Of a stretch of DNA of 64,000 bases, positions 1 through 11,543 are shown in pieces (the first letter of the stretch is position 1; each line of letters starts with the position of its first letter). The position numbers and the translations under genes are program-made. The notes under the pieces were generated by a model. The model did no database searches. It was not told where the DNA came from and was given only the letters and a program-made list of their open reading frames with translations. Origin of the DNA: Pseudocercospora fijiensis CIRAD86 (taxonomy: Eukaryota; Ascomycota; Dothideomycetes; Mycosphaerellales; Mycosphaerellaceae); contig NW_006921535.1 in assembly GCF_000340215.1 (NCBI RefSeq), positions 124,001-188,000 of the forward strand. Direction: 5' to 3'.

Positions 1-3000
1 GAGGCATTAGCTAGCCTAAATAGTATAACTAAATACTCGAAATAGCTATAGCGAGTATAGAAGGCTATTTTCTATTTATCGCCCTTACGAATACAAATGC
101 GGTAATAGGCGTCCTTAATGTCTAATATAGTATAGAAGTAGGCGCTAGAAAGGCGATCGAGGGTCTTATTAATAAGCGGAAGTAGATAGCGGTCTTTAAT
201 AGTAATAGCGTTAAGCCTACGATAATCGATTTATAGGCGTAGGCTACTATCCTTCTTTAGTACGAATAGGATAGGCGTACTAGTAGGGCTATTACTATAC
301 TAAATTCGACTATTAGCTAGGTTCTTATCTAGGTACTTACGTAATATAGTAAGCTCTCGTTTACTAAGGTTATAGAGGGGCCTAAAAGGAACCTCCTTAC
401 CTTATATAATATCGATCTTATAGTCCGTCTCTTTAAATATAGGCAATATCGATACTAGGTAGTATTTAAATATATCGATATAGGTCTCTTAAATAGGCTA
501 TAGTATACGAGCGAGCTAATTAGAGTCTATACTATTAGGGGGTATAGGTTTATCGTTACCTCCGCTAAGAAGGTTAGCTATCGGATTAGCTAAGGCAGGT
601 ATTAGGTTGCTAATAAACAGGACCCTAATATCGTTAGGGCACTCGCTAGTATTAATATATTTAATATCCTCTTTCCTAGCGATTCTAAATCGCTACTATT
701 AGCTGCCTAGGTCTATAGCTACGGCGTAGTACTTAAGAATAGGGTTACTAATAGTAATAGTAGCTCCCCTATATAGGTTGTCTATATCTACTACGTAGGT
801 AGTAAAGTCTAGTAAGCGCTCGTTACCGAGGTCGTCTCTTAGAACTATAGGAATATAGTAAGCCCTATAGGTTAAGTGCTAAGCGTTATTAAACTAAGTA
901 AGGGTTAGTAGGTTAGCCCTATTTAATTGTCGAAGGTCTAATTACTTAGCTAGGCGATAGCTAATAAGGGCGCTAACTAAATTGCCTAGGTCTAGTATAA
1001 CCTTAGTCTTATAGTTAGTACTATACGTATCCTATATAAGATAGGTACGTATAATAGCTAGTATAATATCGATAGTCTTATGCCGTATAAGGCTAATAGT
1101 TAGTACGGCGCTTATTCTTTTTTCGACTAATAGGAAGGACCGATAGGGGTAGCGTTAGCGGCTAAAAGGTACTTTCGGTACTTAGCGGTAGTATAGTCGA
1201 TTCGTGCCTAATCCCTAGGTTTGTCGTATTAGCCTAGTAGATAGCTAGTACTATTATAGTTAAAGTACTTTAATCTAGTTAGGAGGTTGCTATATCCGCT
1301 CGGATTAGCGCTAGAATTAGAGGAACGATTAGGGGTATATAGAAATAAGCCCCTTCCTTATCCTCTTCCTCGCTAGGGGTTTCTACCGTAGTATCGGCCC
1401 CTACCTCTTCTACGTTAGTCGTTACTGTTTCTATTATTAGTAGTATTAGTTTAGGGAGTACTTCCTTAGTTTCTACTATAGCTACGGTTATTAGCGGCTA
1501 GTCGTATCTTAGATTCTAACTATTACTAAAGCTATACTATACGCTCTATAGTTTCGACTTTAACTATAAATTAAATACGTATAAGATTAGCCTGTTTAAA
1601 TACACGGCGGCGGTCTAATTTAAGGACTAGTTCCTAACTTAATTTAGGTCGTACTTCGGAGATCTAGATAGAGTCGGTCTTAGCTAGCAAATCGTCTTTA
1701 AGGGTCTTTAAATAGGCCTCGAAGGATCGAGAGGATTAGTCGGCCTTTTGCTTAGTACGTAGGTATTAGTCCTATATATATTACTATCGCAATATAAGGT
1801 TGCTAAGGGTATTTAGTATAATAGTCTTATAGTCTTGCTATTTTATAGCGGCTTAGTTATAGAGGGAGTTAAAATAGTTATCCTAGGTACGCTTTAGGTC
1901 GCTATTAATATACTATATAGTATAAACAACTAGGGAGTAGTCGTCTAGTAGTGCCCTTAGTACGTTACGCTAGTTAAGTTTATAGTTACGAATATAGTCG
2001 TTATACTACTTTCGACTAGAGCTATTAAATACGGTATAGTCTTTAAGCTTAGTATCCTTCTTTTAGACTAACGATAAGGAAGGGCTTACTATCGGCCTAG
2101 TATTAGTTATTAGGGCTTCCTATAGGCGGCGAATTTCGAGGAGGTTATCCCTTAGCTATTATTCTTAACGTAAAGTAGCGAGCCTATTTTAGGTAGCTTC
2201 TTAAAGTCTCGCTACTAGCTAGGGGCTAAAGGCTAGTTAGCTATATCGGCGGTTAATAATATTGCTAAGAATATCGTTAATAGGCAACGATAGGTTATTT
2301 CCTTCGATTATAGATTCTTTAGTAGGCTCTCTAGTAGGCTCTTCCGTAGGCACTTTAGTAGGCACTTTAGCGGGAACTATACCGCTAGCGTTGTTATTGC
2401 TAGCGCTACTAGCGGCGCCGCGGTTATTGTTATTGCTTCGTAATAAGCCGGCTATTATAATAAGGGGTAGCACTAATAATATATTATAGGCCCCTATAGT
2501 ACGGATATAGTAGAATTAGTAGGTATCGGCTTAGTGCGATTAACTTAGTATAATAGGCCGTATAGAAGGCCTTGCTTAAAAATTAGTACGGTTGTTTTAA
2601 TAGAGTAGTACGTATAGGTCCCGTTCTTCGGGCGTAATATAGTTAAATCGATAGTTTTCGTAGCTATACCGCTAAAAGCTTAAAATAAGGACTATCTAGC
2701 TACTGCCCTTAAAGGGTAGATCGAATACTATATAAGAAGAATTATATTAGTAGGTAGATAGAGTAGTATTAAATTAGTATAGTATTCGATAGAGATCTAA
2801 GAGGAAAGGGAGGAAGGTAGGCTAGTTAGCCTAACGCTAAGTGCTAAGCCCTACCTAAGGTATTAGGACCCTAGCTTTACTCGGTCTAGTTATATACTAA
2901 TTATATATAACCTCTAATAGTCGGATAGTAGTCGGCGTTAGCGAGAAAGCGGATCTTAACCTATATCTTAAATTCCTCGTATACTTTACGCTTACTAGTA

Positions 3001-3560
3001 AAGCGTTCGGAGTCGCTAAGCTTCTTACTCTTATTCGAAGTAGGTATAAATAGGTAAGAGGCAGGTATCGCGGCGCCTAGGCGAGTAGAGGCGAGCTACG
3101 ACTAGAGGCGGCCTACCTTATTTTCTTTTTCCGCGATAGAAGTATTCGCGTCGTTAAGAGCTATACTAAGGCTTATATAAGAGACTAAGAGGAAACGAGT
3201 AGTATCTTTATAAGCCTTAAGTAGGTTAGCGAGCAGTTCCGGATTAGTAGTATAGGCGTAATCTAGCTACTCGCGCGTAGTAGGGATATTATTCTATACT
3301 AAGCTTAAAAAATCGGATACTTCGTTAGGTCTTATATTTTAAATCTACTCGTCGGGAGTGTCTATTTTAATAGAGGCGTTTTTTAAGGCAGTTCGTAATA
3401 TAAGGGTTAGAGGCTAAGTAGTAAGAATATATATAAAACTTTAAACTAAACTAAAGGGAGCACTAAATTAATATAGCTACTATCTATATAAGACGAACTA
3501 CGAAGAAAGAAAGAAGGGTACCTTAGAGGGAGAGCCCCTTCTTTAGTATCCCGCCCTACG
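1..3560 (-). mobile_element. RIP-degraded Ty3/gypsy LTR retrotransposon, truncated by the window start
   Basis: Read on the minus strand, about 290 down to 200 gives PILFVLKKDSSLRL*IDYRRLN-like sequence, the start of a Ty3/gypsy reverse transcriptase with stops from C-to-T changes. Upstream in the same orientation, about 1020-950 encodes an aspartic-protease-like stretch (VILDLGN-LVSALISY, usually D-S/T-G; here the Ser/Thr position is Leu). The order protease then RT, with a long gag-like region up to about 3.4 kb, fits a gypsy pol; the rest of RT, RNase H and integrase would lie left of the window. All frames carry many stops and CpA/TpG is rare. The right-hand limit is uncertain because I could not identify an LTR. 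The small open frames at 2237-2489 are low-complexity Asn/Thr/Pro sequence inside the gag portion, not a gene. Confidence 0.75.
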
Positions 3561-4899
3561 GGCGTCTAGTATATCCGACGCGTAAGTATAAGTATATATA
3601 TCCTACTTACTAACTTCTTAGTAAACCTCTACTTTTAGGTCCTTCCCTACGCGCTAAGCGCGCGCGCGCGTATTACGCTTGTCCGCTATCTCGTAGCGCC
3701 TTTATCTCCTAGCTAACTTACGTAGTACGCGTATACGAACTCGTTTAACCGCTCTTAAGCAAATATATTTCTCCTAGCTCTTCCCTATCTTCCGGTTCCT
3801 TCCTACTACTCGGATCTGTCCTACGACTCTATATATCTCGCTTACTATCGTCCGTATACGCGTACGCGTAGTTTAGTATAGTCCCGTCGTTTGTATATTA
3901 ATATATAACGTATTATTTTACTATATATAGCCTCTACGGGAGTCCCTAAGATATTACGTTATATAGCTAAATAGGCGGCTAACTAAGCGATCTACTTCGC
4001 TAGGGGCCCCTACTACTAAGGCAACTTAAATCCGATATTACTTTATAGTATAGCGGCTAGCTTATAAGACTTATCGGTACTTTCTAGGCAGCTACTATAA
4101 TATAGCCTGTACGCTAGTAGAGCCTATAATACCGCTTCTTAACTTATTTAGAGTAGTAGCGCGCTACTATTAAGTAAAGGGCATTATAGGTAGTAGTATA
4201 GTATCCGATTAACGTATATTTAGGGCGCTACGAGCCGCTTCTCGAGTAGCCTCTTCCTCGGCCTTCTTCTATCTATCTTCCTTAGCCCTCTTCCTTATAT
4301 TATAAATAGTACGCTACTTAGTTAATACCTCTAGACTAAGGCTTTTTAGAGTATCGATTAGCTAAAAGGTAGCGAATAGTTACTCGTACTACTAAAGCTT
4401 CTTAAACTAGTCTATAAATACTAGCGCCTTCTACTTAAGGAGATCCTAATCGATAGTAATACTCTCGTTCTATTTATTAACTAAGTTAGCGGTAGTAAAG
4501 ATATTAGCGATATTAGCTAGAATCGGATTGTCTATAACCTTAGTCGATAGAAGGTCGAATCGAATACGGCTTAACTAATCTAGATACTAAAGGGTAGGCC
4601 GCTTTAATATCTAATCCTTTAGTATACTAAATCTAATTACTAGACGAGTGCCGGCTCTCGGAGCCTTAAATTTCGAGGGAGTAATACCCTCTAGAGGTAT
4701 ATCGATATAAAGAGCGTCTAGTTCTAGGTTATAGATATTATAGTAATCTTCTACTACTAGTAGTTACTAGGTATATACTACCTTATCCTTACCGAGATAG
4801 CGAAGGACGACTTTACGTAGATATATACCGTATTATTCGCGTAGATAGTTATTCTAGAATACCCGCTAAATCTAAGGAATCTTATCGCGAAGCTCTATC
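3561..4899. other. RIP-mutated sequence without identifiable gene
   Basis: TpA-rich, CpA/TpG-poor sequence with stops in all frames. It includes a (CG)n-like run near 3660, showing that CpG survives while CpA does not. It may hold the end of the gypsy element and the C-terminal part of the helicase relic that follows on the minus strand. I see no motif that decides this. Confidence 0.5.
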
Positions 4900-6870
4900 T
4901 CTTTCTTAGTCTAGTAGTTTCTATCGCTATTATTATTATTATTATTATTAGCGGCTTCTCGAGTACCTAGCGTATTAGTATCTTCTCTTAGAAGCTTAGA
5001 CTAGCGGAGCCCTAATAGCTAGAATACTCTATACGATCTACGTCGGCGAGGCTTAATTAGTAATTACTAGGTAGTTAGATTCTAGCCGCGGCTACTTAAG
5101 ACGATTATCGATATAGTATAGTAGGAAGATAAAGGCTAAACTACGTAGAATAGTACGACCGGTACGGCTAAGACGTTAGATAACATCCTCGATATCGCGC
5201 GTAAGAGTAAACCTAGTCTAGTAAATAAGCTTAATATCTAGTATATTTAGGCTAATACTAAAAGTAGTAGTAGCAACTATAATCCGGTATTCCGATAGCC
5301 TATCTAGATATACTATAGTCTTATAGAAGCGGTTATACTAGCGCTTCTAGTCTCGCTTAGCGATACTACTAGTATAGAATATTACTATAGTATATATATT
5401 AATACCTTTATTATCCTATATATATCGTTTCTTCTAGTCCCTATACTTAGTAGTCGTTACGACTAGCTAATGCTAAATAATATTAGCTAGATCCTAGATA
5501 TACTTACGACTATTAATAAACAAAAGGGCCTTCTTAATATTTATTAGCGTAGCTTCCTTAGTCTCTAGGTCGAATATACTATTAATAGCGAAATATAGGT
5601 ACTCGTATAAGCGGAGCTAATTCCTTAGAATAGTACGTAGAATATACGTAGTATCTAGACGATCGATACTACTACGAATAATCTTAGTCTAGAATAGCTA
5701 ATTACTAACTAGACGAAATCTACTATATTTAAGTATAAAGTCCTCTATATCCTTAGATATTGTCGTAGAATAGCCGAGCTAAACTATATTATTACGGAGT
5801 AACTTACGTAGAGCGAAGATCTATATATATTCCTTCCGAAAGTTACGCTACTTATTAATAAGATAGACTTTATCGATTACTACGAGACCGATACGAGTAC
5901 GAACCTTAGGGTCCTATAGTAGCTTCCTAAAGGCTAGACTAGTACCGGTTTCTAGACTTAGGATAATATAATAATATCTACTATTAGTAATATAGTCGTA
6001 TAGCTTAGGATAGAGGCTTATAGTTTCGGAGGTAATATTAATAGCGTTAATAATACTATCTCGCTCGATCGGCTAGCTATCTAACTAGCTATCTAACTAT
6101 AGCTATTAATACCGGTTCTCGACGACCTTAGCCTACTCCTTACTAAGGCGATTTAGTAGTATAAACTAGAGGGTAATAAGGCTCGTTAAATACGTAAAGG
6201 CTATAAATACTAAGCTCTTACCCTCGCCTATCTTCGAGATCTATAGAATATCGCTACCGCCGAAGATTAGCGTAAAGACTAGATCGATCTAGACGTCCTT
6301 TAGCTAATATCCTTTTCCTAGATAAAGGCGATCTAATAGCTTAATAAGGCTAGCGGTAACGATATTATAGTAGATATTCTTAGCCTCTAGAGAAGCTACG
6401 GTATTATATACAAGTTACTTAACTTAGTCCTATAATAATAGGTTATCGGCGGCGTTAATACAATCGTAACGAGTCTAGAACTATACTTTATAATCTCGCT
6501 TATTCTTAGGCTACTAGACTAGTAGCAAGTAACTAAAATCCGGGCGCTCTCGAGTTATAGCGGCGCGACCTAGAAGTACTATTAGAAAGTACTACTTAGA
6601 TTTATTCTACTATCTATTAGTTTTACGCTTCTTAGCCTTATCCTTCTTCTCTCTATTACGCTACTTACGAGTGCCCCTTAGAGGTAGCGCTATTGCTATC
6701 GTATGTTTTAGTAGGCCGCGATATTATTAGTAGGCGATAGCGAGATATAATAGCGAGGTATAATAAGGCAAACAGATATCTAAAGGACTCTCTAGACCCT
6801 TCGTTAGACCTAGTCGAGTCTAGGAACGTACTAGATAAAGGAATTACTACGATTAAAGGTACACACATAC
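4900..6870 (-). pseudogene. RecQ-like DExH helicase relic, RIP-inactivated
   Basis: Minus-strand translation with stops shows helicase motifs in the right order. A Walker A-like segment (ISKIGEGKSLVF) lies at about 6266-6222. A DExH-type segment (GLVVIDKVYLINK*RNFRK, where D-K-V-Y is compatible with D-E-V-H after G-to-A/C-to-T changes) lies at about 5910-5840, followed by LGYSTTI, resembling the S/T-A-T motif III. An IIVATTTFSISLNI segment follows, and a motif VI (QRLSRTGR-like, with the Q codon now TAA) lies at about 5190-5150. The W-x-x-F-R spacing after the DExH box and the 'VAT-aFs-s-Ni' segment favour the RecQ family over other SF2 helicases. Such helicases occur as subtelomeric multicopy genes in ascomycetes, which is a possible but unproven explanation here. 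The gene cannot make a protein. Confidence 0.6.
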
Positions 6871-8001
6871 TAGCAATACAGCACAGCCCTTAGTAGTAAG
6901 ATAAAGGCAAAGGGTTAAAAATATAGGTATTCTAAAAGTCGGAGGTATAAGCGGCGGTTAATCTAAGAGTCTACCTATAATTTACTTAGCGTTTATATAC
7001 CGTTTATATATAAGTAATACAAAGGAGGGTAGAATAAACGTAGTTACTAGAAGACCTATTTTAGAAGATCGTATCTATAGCTTTAATTTAATACTTTAAC
7101 GTATACTTTATATAGCTATTTTAAAAGATCGTATTATTACGTAGAATAGCTTTTTTAGGTTTATCTATCTAATATATAGTTGTACTTCTATAAATTCGAA
7201 TTCTCGTTTATATACTAGACGGTTATATAGGAGCTATATAGTTTTCTTTTAGGCGCTTCGCTATAGGCTTAGTATAGACCGCTAAGCTAGATATATATTA
7301 GTATACTTAGCGGAGAGATAATATAAGGACGTAGAGACAGAGTAGAAGGTAGAAGGTAGAAGGTACTAAATTTAGGTAGAAGGTCCATATAAGCCTACAA
7401 AGCGGGGCGCCTGAATGGAGGTAGAGCTGCGCATAGATGATCTGGTCGAGGAATAGAATAGCTAGCCGACACGCGCGGAAAATCCAGAAACCATGCCCGC
7501 CCGGAGAACATTTGGCGTGCTTGACATTGACGCTGCTCAATCGCGGCACACATCCACTCCTGGATGCAAAATTAGGTCGTGCTGGTGTCGTAAACAGCTG
7601 CTTGTGCAGCGAATGCTGTGCACCCGTCTCGAGGCAACAAGCTGGCTTGGCGGAGGCTGGGTTCTCAATACTCCTCCACCACTCTCACCACCACAAACCA
7701 CCATCACGGTCACGGCACAGCAGCGTTGCTGGTATGCTGTGCAATATAGCTTGCAGATGGTGGTCTCAGGAAGAGTGATCTTAGCAAGGGCATCGTGGTT
7801 CAAGGCAGGACAATGCAATATCAGGCAAGTAATTCAGGTGGCTGGTCTTCCGATCTCCAACCACCATAACCAACCTCACGCAAACCACTAGTGTAGCTAT
7901 CATGCTATACATGGCTGGCTCAACGGCCACAATGCCGACAATGACATGGTCTCTTGAGACCTATCGGCAAGCCTGTCGCTCTCCTTGCACACGCTACCAA
8001 C
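6871..8001. other. RIP block edge and upstream region of the transglycosylase-like gene
   Basis: To about 7300 the sequence is RIP-mutated. At 7337-7385 there are four copies of AGAAGGT within short direct repeats. From about 7400 composition returns to normal. Several overlapping frames at 7437-7891 are open on both strands, but they lack family resemblance or a preferred strand, so I do not call a gene there. This stretch should contain the promoter and 5' leader of the gene starting at 8002. Confidence 0.4.
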
Positions 8002-9750
8002 ATGCCGTACCTCGACCGCAGCCGTGAGCCAGACGATTACGAAGATGCCTACCATACTCCCCTACCTCGAAGACCACGCCCTGCTGTGACAAACTCATCC
8101 CGGTGCGACTCATCTTCACCTCGAAGAGACTCTGGACGACCGCACCCGAGCCGACGCAACAGTACTTACAGAGATGACTCAAAGTATGCGCGGGCCAATC
8201 CAGCGAGCCCAGCATACCATGGGAGAAGAGGAGATGAGAGCCGAGCACAAGATACCAGAGATGACGACCGCCGACGAGATCGAGTAAAGTCGAAGCGAGA
8301 ACGAGATCCTGAGCGGGAAGCGAGAAAGGCGAGAAGATTGGAGCGCGCAGCGCAAGATCCAGATTATGCAGCTCGACGGCAGCAGCGAAGGGCATCAAGA
8401 CGAGCTGATCGCCGTGCTTCCCGACAAGTCTCGCCGCATCAAGACGCAAAGTCTCCCGTCCAAGAACAGAAGGACGACTCTGCAAGCAGCAATGATGAGG
8501 CGCAACCTGCCCAGTCTCCGGCTGAAGCGCCAAATCAGCAAGTTCACAATGCTTCACCTCCATCTTCTCGCGACGAAAAAAATGATTACCAAGAGGACTC
8601 ATATTGTGGGGAGCCATCGCCGCACAAAAGCAAACCAGCCCGATATCCGCAGCACCCTAAAAGAAGTCTTCCTGAAAATGATCTCGACTATCGCAAGGAT
8701 CGAAATCGAAATTCCCAGCGATATTCTAGGAGACCTCGTCTCCGGCCTCTGACACGAGGCGATTCATGGCAGTCTTACGGCGACGACTGGACAGTAGACC
8801 TCGAGAATTCATCCATGGAGGAGAAGAGGCAGTATCATTCGAGTTCCTCTTCAGCGTTCAGCGAGCTTGACTTCTACAAGCGCTATACAATGCCTAGTCG
8901 ACGCAATCACTACGAGGACGAAAGGCGGTGCTGCTGTGGGTTCGGCCGAAAATGCTGCGTTATCAGCTTCGTGGTGTTCCTGGTTCTCATTCTTGCAGTC
9001 GTGGTGCCAGTCGCGGTCGTGGCTTCAAAGAACCGCTTCAGCTACACGCCATCGACCGCACAGGTGAACGAGACTGCGGCCTTCACCAGCGGCGCAGCCA
9101 CGCGTGATAGCGTCAACAACACGAAGGATGGCATTGGTGGTGGTCAAGACGTGTACACCAACTACAAAGGCAACGCGACAAAGATGCTTGCTGACCTGCC
9201 CGTTGCAAAATGGGTTTCATTCGAAGACATGTGGACCAACAACCTAGACACGCTGCAGAACTCATGTGGCTTGCTGGACTACGGCGAGAACGACTCTGCA
9301 GAAGAAATCCAGGACATTTACAACGCCATCCAAGATCGCGCCAACGCCTCGCTCGTCGATCATCGTCTCATTCTCGCATTCATTCTCCAAGAGTCGAAAG
9401 GCTGCGTGAGGGTTCCAAGCACCAAGTCTTCAGGCGGCGTCAAGAACACAGGTCTCATGCAGGCACACAATGGACATGAGTACAGCAAGACGCATCAGCA
9501 GGCGAGCATTATGATCATGATCCAGGATGGTGTGCAGGGCACGAAGAAAGGCAATGGGATTGTGCAGGAGCTGAATGCTTACTACGGCAATCCTTACGCT
9601 GCTGCGCGTGCGTACAATAGCGGGTATATACCGAGCAGTGGCGACTTGTCCGAAGCGGCAGGCGCCACGGCTTGCTATGTCTCCGATATTGCGAATCGTT
9701 TGACGGGTTGGGTCAAGGCAACTTCAACATGTTCGGAAACGGGACATTGA
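8002..9750 (+). CDS. Type II membrane protein with lysozyme-like transglycosylase (SLT) domain
   Basis: Intron-free frame of 582 residues from the first in-frame ATG (the frame is open upstream to a TTG at 7954). Residues 1-305 are disordered, rich in Arg, Ser, Asp and Pro. A cysteine cluster (CCCGFGRKCC) sits just before a hydrophobic helix at about 320-342, giving a predicted cytosolic N-terminus, with possible palmitoylation of the cysteines. The outer part (about 400-575) resembles the goose-lysozyme/lytic transglycosylase fold: RLILAFILQESKG with a candidate catalytic Glu at about 464, then TGLMQAHNG and AARAYNSG, the usual G-L-M-Q and A-Y-N-x-G motifs. In bacteria this fold cleaves peptidoglycan between MurNAc and GlcNAc. 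A fungal cell has no such polymer, so chitin-type or bacterial targets are inference. Stop at 9748. Confidence 0.8.
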   Translation: MPYLDRSREPDDYEDAYHTPLPRRPRPAVTNSSRCDSSSPRRDSGRPHPSRRNSTYRDDSKYARANPASPAYHGRRGDESRAQDTRDDDRRRDRVKSKRERDPEREARKARRLERAAQDPDYAARRQQRRASRRADRRASRQVSPHQDAKSPVQEQKDDSASSNDEAQPAQSPAEAPNQQVHNASPPSSRDEKNDYQEDSYCGEPSPHKSKPARYPQHPKRSLPENDLDYRKDRNRNSQRYSRRPRLRPLTRGDSWQSYGDDWTVDLENSSMEEKRQYHSSSSSAFSELDFYKRYTMPSRRNHYEDERRCCCGFGRKCCVISFVVFLVLILAVVVPVAVVASKNRFSYTPSTAQVNETAAFTSGAATRDSVNNTKDGIGGGQDVYTNYKGNATKMLADLPVAKWVSFEDMWTNNLDTLQNSCGLLDYGENDSAEEIQDIYNAIQDRANASLVDHRLILAFILQESKGCVRVPSTKSSGGVKNTGLMQAHNGHEYSKTHQQASIMIMIQDGVQGTKKGNGIVQELNAYYGNPYAAARAYNSGYIPSSGDLSEAAGATACYVSDIANRLTGWVKATSTCSETGH

Positions 9751-10199
9751 GAGATGGACAGTAACTTACGTGTTATGCATAAATATAATGTCGAGGTTTC
9801 ATTGGGATTGTGAACATGTATGCGAGTGGTCTCAGCCCTGATTCTCAACAAAATGATGAACTTGGACCATGTCTTGCGGACTGACCCTTTGAAGTTTGAT
9901 CCATGCAATGAATGCCTGATGCAGCTCACGATAAACAAGCAGGGGAACTGATCACGTCCGCAACATTCTCGCCGGTGACGAAAGAAGCAACAGCACAATG
10001 CGGCAAAGAAGTCCGTGAAGCATGTGAGAACCATTCCTCAATCTCCACAACCCCAAAATTTTGGACGATTCTTTGCCGCTTCCGCTTGAAGAGAAGCTCA
10101 AACGAAGAGTCCTTGTCATCGAGGTTATGAAAATCTTCGAAAGTCAGAGATCGGTGGAGCTTGATTTGCCGGAGAGGGAGTTGCGGATCTAGGTTTCTA
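9751..10199. other. 3' flank of the transglycosylase-like gene; no gene seen
   Basis: Normal-composition sequence following the stop at 9750. Short open frames occur on both strands, with nothing recognisable. Confidence 0.4.
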
Positions 10200-11360
10200 G
10201 TGGGCGTGAATCAGTGGTCTGATGATGAGGAGTTGGTTCGTGGGTTCAAGGATGCTTTTGGTGAGTAGGAGGGATGGGATTCGCTCGTGAAGGGCAAGTC
10301 ATGAGCTGAGCAAGGCTATGTACCAGGGGAGGGATCTTGATGATCTCCATGATGCCATGCATAACACCTTTCTAGGAATATGCCTTTGCCGCTACCTACG
10401 AACACCGAAAGGCGCGGTCGGCCGTACTCGTGCTCACGCCGACTTGAGAGCATTGACGCTGCTTCTCCAGGATGCTGTTGCTTGCATGAAAAGACTGGGA
10501 CGTGGTATGAGGTGCCAGCTGTTGAAGGTGCTTCTGTTGAAGACCTGATTCGTGGTGCTCGTGTGCATTCTTCGGTGATGGTGTTCTGGACATGATGATC
10601 GTGCCGGAGGGAGAGAAGGCTGTACGCCGTGCCGGAGGAAGGATCATTATTGAAGCGAAATGCGAAGGCTGAGAAGGATGATCTGTACCTGCCAAGCATG
10701 CCAAGGCCCCGATCCGACGCGTCTCGCAAGACTACAGCGCGTCCTTCGGGATCGGAAGACATTGCGTGCTCCCGCAATACAGTAATGCTGTTGATATCTC
10801 ACTCCTCCGCACGGTATCTCCCTTGCTTCGGCTCGCATCTACCAGAACGCTGTCCACAACACGAAGCTATTCGAGAGCGAATGGAGCAATCCGAGTGGCC
10901 AACCTGTCAGTGGCCGCCGAGCCTCTCCTTCCACGCCGAGTGACTATCTCTCGCCGCCGGTGCAGCAATGGGAGGTGGAAAGAGTTGGAGAAAGATGGAG
11001 ATTGCGGCCTGCTCTTCTGCAGAACTCTCTCCCGCTTGAGAAGCATACATCGTGTGGTCCTGTCTGAGCTGAAGGAACACCAACTCGCAAATGTATGTCG
11101 CGCCTGGATATGCCACAGAGATGGCAGTGCAGTGCATCTGGGGGAACGCAATCTAGGCGGAGCCGCATTCCTCTGCCGTCCGCCTGGGTCTAGGGCATGG
11201 CATGAGCGAAAAGATCAAATCGTCAACAGATCGCCTCGCTCCTCGAAACAGCCGTGCATGGCTCTTTCCCTGCAGAGATGCGATACTCGACATGGATTTG
11301 CCCAGGAGCACGCAAAGACAGTGCGGTGTATCGCGAGTACATTGAGCCCGACCTGACAAC
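10200..11360 (+). pseudogene. Unrecognised broken coding-like region
   Basis: Stretches with protein-like character appear on the plus strand but change frame repeatedly. Examples are SDDEELVRGFKDAF near 10220, KAMYQGRDLDDLHDAMHNTF near 10310, AATYEHRKARSAVLVLTPT near 10390, MMIVPEGEKAVRRAGGRIII near 10590, and PAEMRYSTWICPGARKDSAV followed by YREYIEPDLTTIDRRTG near 11270-11380. Some breaks could be introns (a GTGAGT at 10261 is followed by a plausible acceptor), but I could not thread one continuous frame through the region. It is best read as a decayed gene, or a multi-intron gene that I failed to resolve. I do not recognise the family. The longest single frame (10766-11356) has no resemblance to a domain. 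Confidence 0.35.
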
Positions 11361-11543
11361 GATAGACCGTAGAACGGGATGATGCGTGGCTGCTAATGTA
11401 AGGTGAGGGAATGCTTCCACATTCTGTACGCTCCCGTCTGCAATGTTGTGATCCGAGCACTCGGGCCGCAGACAGTTTTCCTGAATAACATCCCTACTCC
11501 CAAGATTCACGTCGCGAAGCTTTTCTGGACACACCGCGCGGCC

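Noticed and set aside
2237..2489. Overlapping open frames on both strands, one Asn/Thr/Pro-rich
   Set aside because: Low-complexity sequence inside the RIP-mutated gypsy gag region, with no ordered domain. Both strands are open only because the repeat avoids stops.
7437..7891. Two overlapping plus-strand frames before the transglycosylase-like gene
   Set aside because: Different frames of the same sequence, no domain, and the opposite strand is also open. Likely promoter or leader sequence.
7954..8001. N-terminal extension of the transglycosylase-like protein
   Set aside because: The extension begins with TTG. The first in-frame ATG is at 8002.
10766..11356. 196-codon open frame as a gene
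   Set aside because: No domain or signal peptide. Overlapping frames on both strands are also open. The protein-like stretches in the region lie in other frames.
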